Shown here in pieces: positions 24,084 through 33,401 of a DNA stretch of 34,316 bases. The DNA is taken from assembly GCF_000611645.1 (NCBI RefSeq), contig NW_014013491.1, forward strand, positions 1 to 34,316. The letters run 5' to 3'. How positions within the stretch are numbered: position 1 is the stretch's first letter; each line of letters opens with the position of its first letter. The stretch comes from Monoraphidium neglectum (lineage: Eukaryota > Chlorophyta > Chlorophyceae > Sphaeropleales > Selenastraceae). A program made the position numbers and the translations under genes. The notes beneath the pieces were generated by a model. It searched no databases, was not told where the DNA came from, and saw only the letters and a program-made list of their open reading frames with translations.

Positions 24084-27000
24084 TTAGCGCCAGTCCGTCC
24101 GGCACCCCACCCCAACACGGGCCTTCACTCCAGTGCACGCAAAGGTAGGCAGCGCTCCGCTGCTTGCGTGGCCTCGCAGACGCCCATGGGCCTGCTGCGA
24201 TGTGCACAAGACGACAACCGCTGCGGCTGCCGCAGCCGAGAACACGGCTATCACGACCATCAGCCAGCCCCAGCGACGAGGCACATAAGCCTGCATAAGC
24301 CAGCCGCCTAGAGTGCGCCCAGCATGCACCTGTGCCAGGACGGCATGGCCTCTCGGCCCCCCATGGGGCATGAAGCCAGGCAACGCGCCAACCTCCACCA
24401 GCGCCGCACCCAGCGGCCACGCGACATCGCCTCGACCAACAGCGACAGCACTGGCATTGGGAAGGCGCAGGCCCTGGCTCAGCAGCGCGGCGGCGTAGGG
24501 GCCCCAGGTGCAGTAGCGCTCCACATTTACAGAGTCCCCAAGGTCCGCTGACACTCTTGGCCAGGGCAGACCGCAGTGGCGCTTTGCGGCTGTCAGAAGC
24601 TCAGACGGCGTTGAGCCAGGCTCGAGGCGCAAAAACGTCGAAACGACGTAGAAACCTGCGGGCAGCGTTCAAGAGGGTGCTGAGTAGCTGTGCGTTGACA
24701 TGCATGACTATGTGCGTTGGCCGCGTCGCCACACGCCCTAGGCTTGTCTCTCAAACGGTTGATATGCGAATCCAGTCTCCAGCCGCAGCTCCCCAGACCG
24801 GCAACCTGCCGGAAACCTGCCCACCTGTGAGGGCGCTGAACGTGCCAGCCAGCCGCGGCTGAAGCGAACCCAGCACGCACGTACTGCCTGGCAAATCTTG
24901 GCCCACAGGCGCAGGCGGGCAGGGTGCGCTGGCATTCACCAGCCGGTCTGCCAGCGCCAGACACGCCTGAAAGTTGGGCGCGCCCACCAGGCGCACTACC
25001 GGGGGGCTTGGCCTGACGCTGCTGTAGGCCAGCCGTGTGTATTGTGATGAGTACCCCTTGTGAAGGCAAGGGTGACGCACGGCCGGACCGAGTCCTTCAG
25101 CTGCGGGGCCCGGGGTGCTGCTGGCCTTCTTCGGTCCTGGCAGCAGTGGAGGTGCGGCAGAGGGCTTGGCAGCCAGCCGCCGCCAGCCGTGTTGCCGCCA
25201 CGGCTGATAGCCGCCGGCTTGCTGCTGGTTGCTGCTGGCTGTGCCTGACTCGGGGTTCGGCGCTGGCAAGGGAATTCTGCTGCCTGGGAGTAACTTGGTG
25301 TGCTCAAGCATGCCGCCCACCATACGATCATGCCGGGTTGTTGCCCCCAGGTTGTCGACCGACACGTCCCACACAAAGAGCACCTGGCGGGTGGGGGGGC
25401 TGGCACCTAGCTTGCGACCGTTGTTCTGCGCTACTTGCAGTTGGTCACTGCTGCGGAGGCCTATCGCGGCTGCCCTTGCTTCAGCTGCCGTAATGCGAGC
25501 CACGGGGGGTCTGCGCCGCTCCTCCTCGTCAATGGCAAGGCCTGATGGCGACCGGTTGGGCATGGGTGCCCGGGGGCTGGTCGGCTGCACATTGACCTTT
25601 GCCAATCCTGCCACAAAAGGCACCAACAGCTCATGCGGCGCTGGCTCGCGGCCCTCCACACCGTCCTGTGGCACAATCGGTTGCCCCTCCTGCTGGCCCC
25701 TCGTTGGCTGCTGTGCAGCCTCAACTTGCAACTGGTGTGGCTGCTGTTGGAACGCTGGCAGCCCGTGAATCTGCAATGTCTGTCCCTGGCCCGGCTTTGG
25801 TGGCGGTGGCGGCGGTGGTAGCCGCTGCCGGTGCTGCTGGTTACTGGCAGCCTGGCCTCGCTGTCCAAGCCCGTGCTGTTCATCGGGCTGTCTGTGATGC
25901 TTTGCCGGATGCACCAGCTCCTCCTGCATCGTCTCTTGCGGCTCCTGCTCGTCATGCTCAGCGCGCCTCTTCTGCGCTTCCTGCTGCTGCCCGTGTTCTG
26001 CCTCCTGGCCTGCCTCCTGGCCTGCCTCCTGGCCTGCCTCCTGCCCTGCCTCCTGTGCTGCCTGCCGCTCAGCCTTCTGTTCTGACCCCTGGTCTGCTTT
26101 CTGCTCTAATTCCTCCTCCTGCTGCTGTTGCATCTGCTGCTGCTGCGCCCCTTCCTCCAACAAGAGCGTCACTGCCCGGTCAAACGCTTCGTTCAGGCCG
26201 TAGCCATGGAACGCGTGCGTGTGCAGTGAGTGCGTCACTCCCGCCAAGGTCACGTTGATCGCACCACGTTGCCACCTCGGTAGCTCGAATGCCACCTCCA
26301 GAGACGAGCCTCCCAGGTCCAGAGCGCCTACTGTCCGCATACTGCTGAAAGCACCGCCACTCAGATCGCCCCACGTGCCTGCCGAGGCTCCAGCATCAGG
26401 AACTGCGGCTCCGAGGCGACCTTTGTTGTAATTGAGCGCAACCCATCCATATGCAGCCTCCTCCGCACCGCTAATGATACGCGCCCATGCCGGCTCGAAC
26501 CGGAAGCCTGACCGTGCCAGCAGCCGGCGTGTCTCGTCTAGCAGCGCGTTGCGCTGTGCCGGCGCCAGGCGCCGCAGGCCGCCGGTGCCCAGAAGAAAAA
26601 TAGGAGTGGCGGCACGATCGCGCCTGGGCACCACGGCGCGCGCCCACTTCAGCAGCGGCTCAATGGCTTCCTTTTCAACACCATGCGGGCTGCTGACGTA
26701 CGCATGCAGCCCTGGCTGCGTCTCCACTCGCTGCAAGAGGCAGGGCAAAATGGGGAGAAGGCATGTGCAAGAGCGTCCGTTCATCCTGCTGATACCTATC
26801 AAGGTACTTCAGGCCCAACGTCATCGTGGCGCACGGCAGCGCTGCTATCTGTGCTGCTGGCAACATTTCAGGGCGGCCGCAGTGCTGCTGTCACGTTCCC
26901 GCCCGCTCACATCGTACATGCCCTTGCCCAGCTTGCGGGGCACGTCAGAAGCCGCGGCCGATGGTGGGATGAGCCGCACCAACGGCAGTACCCCTGGCTG

Positions 27001-27538
27001 CAGGGGCGGCCGCCATGTGTACGCGTAACTGCAGGGGTGGTGGTGGCAATAGCGGTGTGACGAGAGCGCATTATCCTGTACGTCGTCATCTTCTAATGCT
27101 CCACAGAAATTCACCTCGGCGGTGAATTTCTGGCGCCGCATGCAGGCCAATGCAGAACCATGCACTTCATGCACCAGCATGCTAGGCCCATGCAGCGTAC
27201 AAGGCTCACACGCGCGAACCACTCGATCCGGCATCCAGCACCAACACGTGGCGAGGGGCCCCTGTGGCAGGCTGCTTATCAAGCTGCCCTGGTATGTCAG
27301 CTGCGGCTGGCTGCATGCGCATTTGCATGTGGCCCATCGACGCTGACGGCACCACCAGGCCAACGACCATCAGCGCGAGCCCGGCCATCAGCATGAGGGC
27401 CAGCGGCAGCTGCAGCAACAGGCGGTCACGCCAGCGCCGGCCTTGGGGATACGCCACGGCCGCATACGGCGTACGAGGAGAACTGTCGGTGTACAGCGGG
27501 TCAACATCCGTGCTGGCGCGGCGCAGCAAGGAGTGCAT
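24084..27538 (-). CDS. Membrane apyrase (GDA1/CD39 nucleoside phosphatase) with large low-complexity insertion
   Basis: Hydrolyses NTPs/NDPs, probably facing the Golgi lumen or cell exterior. Exons (minus): 27538-27210, 27028-26911, 26730-24825, 24655-24084; about 974 residues against the usual 450-550. TM1 lies at residues 40-63 and a C-terminal TM (LMVVIAVFSAAAAAAVVVL) near the end, as in two-span ecto-apyrases. Conserved regions: ACR1 VLDAGSSGSRVYAY (split by intron 1), ACR2 FLLGTGGLRRL (usual core TAGLR, here TGGLR), ACR3 IISGAEEAAYGWVALNY with the catalytic Glu, and ACR4 GALDLGGSSLEVAFE, like plant APY3-7. The later domain has HPCLHKGY, FQACLALADRL, CVLGSLQPRLAGTFSALTG and FYVVSTFLRL. 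Between about residues 337 and 660 lies a Q/E/A/P-rich insertion, including QEAG repeats coded by 12-bp units. It stays open in one 1.9 kb exon; hidden in-frame introns cannot be excluded. Confidence 0.9.
25999..26058. repeat. 12-bp tandem repeat coding QEAG units in the apyrase insertion
   Basis: Five near-identical units of TGCCTCCTGGCC type; on the minus strand they encode repeated Gln-Glu-Ala-Gly. They lie inside the low-complexity insertion of the apyrase. Confidence 0.9.
27104..27132. repeat. Perfect 12-bp inverted repeat (hairpin) in apyrase intron 1
   Basis: CAGAAATTCACC, a 5-nt TCGGC loop, then GGTGAATTTCTG: a perfect 12-bp stem. It sits in the 181-nt intron 1 (27029-27209) of the apyrase gene, about 75 nt from the acceptor on the minus strand. 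Its AT-containing stem contrasts with the GC-rich flanks. Confidence 0.9.
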
Positions 27539-29165
27539 GTCCGCTGCAGCGGCAACAGCGCGCCCTCACTGGCACTGCACGCATGCCTTGGGGCCGATCA
27601 ACCAGCGGTCCATCAGCCGTGATGCCAGATATAACGGTATTTTAGTTAATAATCGTGACTTCAAATCGGCGCAACGGTTCCGCCAGGATGGAGGTTGTCC
27701 TTCATCTATCAATCTAGTCCTGCGACCGCTGCTGTCCCTCCTTAGGTTTAATCACAGGTATGATAACTCGCACGCAGAATCACTCTTACGGTTACGGTAC
27801 CGGCCCCTTCCAAACCAGGTTCTCATGAATCACATGACGTGCTCGACTCATCTAATACTGCTTGTGCTGGGTTGGCCGCCACGCCAGCACATGCCAATGC
27901 TGGCTATTGTCACATCACTCGTCCTGCGTGCCAACTTGCAAATGCAATCTGTATGACCATCCTTTCACCCTACCGCTAGGGTCTGATGGTTGGGATCCAT
28001 GCATTACCCGATCTGATCCCCCTTGGCCAACTGCCAAAAGGCTGTTGCGGATAGTTGGGGCAGGCCACACCGACTTCACCCGCATTGCTTCATTCCAAAC
28101 AGCGGCTCGCTCCCAAAAATATGCTCTTGATGTGCAACATTCCCAAGACATGCAGTGTTGCTGCTGCAGGCGGTCAGCGCGCACTCTTCGCCTGCGCCCT
28201 TGCGCCTCTCCCCCCCCCCCTGCCGCTAGGAAATCTGGGGTGGTCAATTGATAACAAGAGCCACACAGCTTCAGGCATTTAGCGTTGTCCTAAAACCTGG
28301 GGTGGCCAAGTGGTTACAATAGCTGCACTAGCAGCCTGTCGCGGTGTTCATCCCACAGCTGTATCATAGGCGTTCAGCGAGCCCCAACAGCTATTCATGC
28401 GGCTTTTTATGCGGCGACCATGAGCACGTGGCTGCGCATTTTTCCAAAGATAAATTAATGCTGTGCAGAGCTGCCCTGCAAGTGTGGTCGTCCCATGAAC
28501 AATAACGGCACGCCGCCTACGCTGCCGGACTGGTCCCTGGTGGCATCTGCTGGGCAAACTGTGCACAGGGTCTGACGCAAGATAGCCCATCGTGGAAGGC
28601 TTCGTAGAACAGTGGCCTGCCCTTTACACATCTATTCCATCCGGCAGCACCTTTGACAAGCCCATGGTCGTGGCCACGAGCGGTACTAGCAGTGCAGTGT
28701 CACTGTATGATACGCCCTACACCTGTCAGAGTGTGTGCAGACCAGCTTTGTGCGACAGCCCGCAGCAACAAGACGGCGCCCAGCACTGGTGGTAGTGGTG
28801 GCCTCCAGATGATAACCGTAGGGTCACAAAGGCTGACAACAGACCCCGTGCCACTCGGCCCACCCAAGTGCTGTCTGCTGTGCCGGCTGCTATGTTACCG
28901 CCTCTCCAATGCTGGAAAATCTTTCCGGTCGTTGCATTTATCTTTCCATCTTACGGAGTGACCGCGGGAAGGGATCTACGCAGCGGCCGATTTGTCGACA
29001 ACAGAGAGCACAAGCGCAAGCGTGGATGATCATATGTGAATAATGTATGCGTATCTTATCGTATAAGCCACAAGTATCGCGTCATCGGCAGTCCACGCTG
29101 TTCCCCGCCAATTTGGGCAAAGGCCGCGGGGCGGACGTGCCGAATTCTAGGCGGCAGCTCCATCT
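27539..29165. other. Divergent intergenic region (apyrase / DP)
   Basis: A 1.6 kb spacer between genes read outward, less GC-rich than the coding parts. It should hold both promoters. Near 29040-29075 there is an AT-rich patch (ATCTTATCGTATAAG) about 100 nt upstream of the DP ATG. Two related tRNA-box-A-like elements lie at 28236-28320. I found no supported protein gene in it. Confidence 0.5.
28236..28360 (+). repeat. Pair of tRNA-like direct repeats (possible SINE or tRNA relic)
   Basis: Two diverged copies 58 bp apart: CTGGGGTGGTCAATTGATAA (from 28235) and CTGGGGTGGCCAAGTGGTTA (from 28297). The second contains TGGCCAAGTGG, a good match to the internal box A of tRNA-Ser/Leu genes, and is followed about 35 nt later by GTGTTCATCCC, a weak match to box B. 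No complete cloverleaf can be folded by eye, so this is not called a functional tRNA. Confidence 0.3.
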
Positions 29166-29742
29166 ATGGAAGTAAGTGAGCGATCGAATGCCTCTTCAGG
29201 ATGCCGCACGCTGCTCCGCGATGCAGCGCCCCCACTGCCCCTGCGCATTGGCATCAACGCATCGGCTGGGACGCATACATCCACAAACCTGCAGGGCCGC
29301 CAAGCCCCTGGGACCCTGCCAACTGTCGAGATCAGGACGGGTGAGTGGGCTAAACACGTTCCGCTGTCCATGCTGCCATACGTGCAAGTGGCCCCATAAC
29401 CACCCCGCACATGTGTCTCCGCTGGCAGAGCTAAAAGTAGTCAAGCCTGCCGCTCCCGCCACTTGCCTTTGCAGACTTCATGCACACACCACCTTTTGCA
29501 CCGCCTTTTGGCGGGCTTGCCAGCTTTGGACCAAATTTGACCCCAAGCCAGCTTTCTCAGCTGCAATTCCTTGAGCTGAGCGAGCAGCAGCAACAGCAGC
29601 AGCACCAGCAGCAGCACCAGCAGCACCAGCAGCACCAGCAGCACCAGCAGCACCAGCGGCACGAGGAGGTGGAGTTGCAGCTGCAGCGGCAGCGATGGCG
29701 GCGCGCACCCCTGTCCATAGCACGACTGCCACCATTGGGGCC

Positions 29743-29815
<73 letters not shown>

Positions 29816-30061
29816 CAACCTCAGGCGATGGACCTTTCGGACGACGGGCGAGCGCGTGGTGATGCCATTGCCATGGGTGCAAGGGCAGCAAACATGGTTC
29901 ATGGTGCGGTTGGGCAGGAGCTGATGCCTGGACATACCTGTGCGGTGAGCGCCTAGCGGCAACGACGAGGCACCTAGAGCATGCGTGTGCGAGTGCGCAG
30001 AGAGGTACCTGGTGATGCCTGTCTGCCTGCTACCGCATCAATGCCTGGCTGGGACACGCAC

Positions 30062-30135
<74 letters not shown>

Positions 30136-31585
30136 ACGCACGCACGCACGGACGCACGCACGCATACACACACACACACACACACACCCACGCACACACA
30201 CACCCCTTGCCACACCCTACTTACATCGTAGGTTGCTGACCTGGTCCTAGGCGAGGGCCGCCCTGCCTCAAGTGGCAGCTTTGTGGGATCCGGCTGCCCT
30301 GCTGAAGATGACGCTGCTCATGGCAGAAGCAGCAGAGGACGTGGCGATGGTGGCGCAGGCTGCATCAGCGGCACCAGCGGCCTGCGGCAGCCTGTTTTGC
30401 GGGACAAGAGGGGCAGCGACCAAGCCTACAGCAGCGGCGGTGTGACTCCCACTCTAAGCGGTGAAGCCGACGGTGGCAGCGGGGCTGCCCAGGCCGCCGT
30501 GGTCGGGCCGCTGGGTTTCAAGCCGAGCGAGCGCACAGGCATCAAGCAAGGCAAGGGGCTCCGCCATTTCAGCATGCGCATGTGTGAAAAGGTGGAGTCC
30601 AAGGGGACCACGACGTACAACGAGGTGGCTGATGAGCTTGTGGCGGAGATGAAAGGCGCCGTGCTGGAGGACGGCACCACCTACGACGAGAAGAACATAC
30701 GGTGGGAGGGGCAAACTGGTCTGGTCATTCAGCGCGTCACCGAAGCGCGCTGTGTGGCGCATGCTGCCTGCACTCATAGAGCAGGAGCAGAGCTGTGCGG
30801 GGTCCGCACTTTGTCAAAACCTTAACTTTTTGAAAAGCACGGGCAGCGCATGAAAGCCTTCGGGCGGCACTTGCAACTCAGCAGCTGCATTTATATGCCA
30901 TTGCTACTGCTGTTGCCTTGGCTTGGCGCAGGCGCCGAGTTTACGACGCGCTCAACGTCCTGCTGGCCCTGGACGTCATCTCAAAGGACAAGAAGGTGAG
31001 CAGGGCGTCGACACAGGATGTGCTGGCTCATTGCGATCCCTATCAGTCATGCCTCCTCGCATGTCGTGGTCCTATGGCTTCTAGTAATGGATCCCATCCC
31101 CGATAACATAATTGCTCTTGCTGTGCCCGCTTCACCCCAATCCAGAACATCACGTGGCGGGGGTTTGCTGCCGCGTCTGCCACATTGAGCGGTGGAGCCA
31201 GGGGCGGAGCTGGGGGCGGCGGGCCTCACTCGGTGGTGTCCCGTGCGCAGGCTGCGCACGCAGCGGCTGCGGCCACTGTGAGTCGCAAGGCGGCTGTTTT
31301 GGCCGACCTGGTGGAGCAGCAGCGGGCGCTACGAGCACTGCTGACACGCAATGCTAGCGGAGGCGCGCCACCCAGCGGCACGCGGCTGGAATTGCCGTTT
31401 GTACTTGTGCAGGCCAAAGCCGACGCGACAGTGGAGGTGCACATCAGCGACGACATGCGAGAAGTGCAGTTTGAGTTTGGCGCTCGGCCGTTCCGAATCC
31501 ACGACGACGGGGATGTGCTGCGCCTGATGACAGCCGCACAGGGGGTGGGCAAGGGGACGCGCCAGCATGTGCCTACTGTGCGGCC

Positions 31586-31631
<46 letters not shown>

Positions 31632-31718
31632 CAACAGCAGCAGCAGCAGCAGCAGCAGGTGCTACGGGCGCAGGCCCGAGGACCGCCACCACCGGGGCAG
31701 CAGCTCCCAAAGGCATAG
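29166..31718 (+). CDS. DP1: DP transcription factor (E2F dimerisation partner)
   Basis: Pairs with E2F to bind cell-cycle promoters under retinoblastoma control; nuclear. Exons: 29166-29340, 29475-29944, 30232-30701, 30932-30995, 31146-31718; 583 residues, all phases closing. The exon 3 acceptor is the TAG at 30229-30231; the one at 30250 gives the wrong phase. The winged-helix DNA-binding domain is at about residues 321-400: [61 protein letters not shown] and NITWRG. The [12 protein letters not shown] box used for contact with E2F is intact, split by intron 3. The dimerisation part follows: a coiled [12 protein letters not shown], then [21 protein letters not shown] and [22 protein letters not shown]. 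The protein is longer than plant DPs because of poly-Gln/His in exon 2 and poly-Gln plus a tail in exon 5. Intron 2 holds a CA microsatellite. Confidence 0.94.
29584..29819 (+). repeat. CAG/CAC tracts coding Gln/His runs in DP exon 2
   Basis: Two in-frame tracts: 29584-29657 (CAG with regular CAC, coding Q-Q-H-Q repeats) and 29744-29819 (about 25 CAG/CAA codons). Both lie N-terminal to the DNA-binding domain of DP. Confidence 0.95.
30071..30205 (+). repeat. CA dinucleotide / CGCA microsatellite in DP intron 2
   Basis: About 29 uninterrupted CA units at 30075-30132, then CGCA-type units to about 30163 and further CA runs to about 30203. The acceptor of exon 3 is just downstream. Preceded by a GCGCGCG stretch, it is a potential Z-DNA-forming alternating purine-pyrimidine tract. 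Confidence 0.95.
31587..31658 (+). repeat. CAG/CAA tract coding 24 Gln in DP exon 5
   Basis: 24 consecutive Gln codons (mostly CAG, with a few CAA interruptions) near the C-terminus of DP, after the dimerisation domain. Confidence 0.95.
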
Positions 31719-32591
31719 CCCCAGGCTATGTCCCATTCAGAGCCGCAGGCGGTGCGTGTCGCGAACATGGCTGCAGCGGGTGCAGTCTCAGCCACAAGCA
31801 AATGCCCTGGCCGGCGCAGATCAGACTGTTGCCGTGCCTTGCCTTTCAGGCTGGTGGCAGGGTGCCGCATCAAGATCAGCTGACAGGCAGCTTTCATGGC
31901 GCTGGACAGTGCGTGCATTGGCCTTGAGGGTTCCTTGCAACACTTGCAGCGTGCATGGCTGATTTCCTGTGATCCCGCCTGCCTGAAGGTGTGGCTGGAG
32001 ACCCAGGTCGTAATGCTCGTTGGTAGCGGCTCGCACACAACGGAGGCTCGCACACAGCCTGACTTTTAACACTCACCCGGTCCTTTCGGGTCAGGTGGGC
32101 AGAGGTCAACATGGGGATTCCACTCGCAGGAGGGAACGCCAGGTGGCTCGACACACAAGCGCCACGTTCACAGGGGAGAACGCATTGCACACACCCGAGC
32201 ATCCAAATTGACTGCAGTGATTGATTACAACGAGTGAGTCATTTTGTGTAAGTCACATCTGCATCATAGCCGCCTGCGTTGTCAGTGCGCCCTTTGGGCA
32301 TCATGACTTCCCTAATTATTTTGTGATGCTCTCAGTAACTTGGCCTGCTGACTGATATTGCAAATGGGGGAGATTGCGGACTAAGGCTTTCCAATGTCAC
32401 CACACAAAGATATGTTACAAAACAGCATTGACAGCACTCACTTCACAAACAACGGCATCAGGATCACGGCAAGTGGCTTTGCGGGAAGGGTGGTGCGGGA
32501 GGCTGAGACGATTGTCACTGCAACCAAGCTGCAACCAAGCTGCTGAACCCCAGTCATTGTCACGTGGGGAGCGTCGTATCCATCCTGCAGA
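31719..32591. other. Tail-to-tail spacer (DP / Q-rich protein)
   Basis: An 873-bp gap between convergent genes. TGTAA on the plus strand at 32247-32251 could end the DP transcript (3' UTR of about 530 nt). TGTAA on the minus strand at 32415-32419 could end the other gene about 173 nt past its stop. A small tandem copy (GCAACCAAGCT twice) lies near 32519-32541. No other gene is supported. Confidence 0.5.
32415..32419 (-). terminator. TGTAA polyadenylation signal, Q-rich coiled-coil gene
   Basis: TTACA on the plus strand; on the minus strand TGTAA lies about 173 nt past the stop codon at 32592. Confidence 0.45.
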
Positions 32592-33366
32592 CTAGCTGCT
32601 GGTGTAAGTTGACCAGAATTTTCCCCCAGCCGGCTGTGCCTGCTGCACTCCACTGCTGCGAGCAGGTGCTGGCGTGTCGCTGCTGCTCATCGCACCGCTG
32701 ACGTCTACAGGCAGTGTGCTGGGCCGCGGCCTGGAAGCTGCAATGGGGGTGGGAACCGGTCCAGTACCAGCCGAAAGAATGTCCCCGCCACCCCTCTCTG
32801 GACTGGTGGACGGCGTGACATTGACTGGGAAGCTGCTCACATGGCCGCCAGATCGCGAACTCTCGGACCGCAGCACCCGGGCCGGCGGCTCCTGTGCGCG
32901 TCCGCGGTTCTGAGTCTGCAGGAGCTGCGCCTGCGCCGCCGTCTGCTGCTCCACCAGGGCCAAGATCTGAGCCTGCATGCTGCGCATGGCCTCCTTCTGT
33001 GCCACGATATGAGACTCCAGCTGCTTGATCCTGATCACGAAGGCCTGGTTCTGGTCAGAAACCAGGTGCACCTGAGAAATCGGAAGGGAGACGGGGGCGA
33101 GGCACAGATCATAAGCAGGGTTCGCAACACTGGGCTTGCCAAGAGACTGGCCCGTGCCAGTGCAACGCCCATGACACAGCAATGCCCTGATCAACCCCTC
33201 CCTCCTTTCACAGTTAAGAGCAGCTTGCGCCTCTCTCACCTGTGACCTGAGCTTGTCCACCTCACCCAGCAGCAGGTACCGCAGCTCAGACAGCGCCGCA
33301 CCACCGTCGATTGCTGGCGAGATGTGAGGGTAACGCTGCTGGATCACCGCTGGCTGATCCACAGGG

Positions 33367-33401
<35 letters not shown>

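Noticed and set aside
26219..27060. Plus-strand frames opposite the apyrase (Ala/Ser/Pro/Arg-rich)
   Set aside because: Shadow frames of a GC-rich coding strand; no domain, splice or start signals.
27104..27132. Rho-independent terminator
   Set aside because: The stem has no following T-run, lies inside a nuclear intron and such terminators are bacterial.
28297..28380. Functional tRNA-Leu/Ser gene
   Set aside because: Box A is good, but box B is weak and no acceptor stem or anticodon arm pairs convincingly.
29166..29177. Strong donor GTAAGT directly after ATG GAA of DP
   Set aside because: Its phase does not match the exon 2 acceptor (needs phase 1), whereas the donor at 29340 does.
29480..29956. 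Stand-alone Gln-rich protein starting at MHTPPF
   Set aside because: The phases of the upstream exon (29166-29340) and of exon 3 fit; it is exon 2 of DP.
30075..30203. CRISPR-like or direct-repeat array
   Set aside because: It is a plain CA/CGCA microsatellite without spacers, in a eukaryotic intron.
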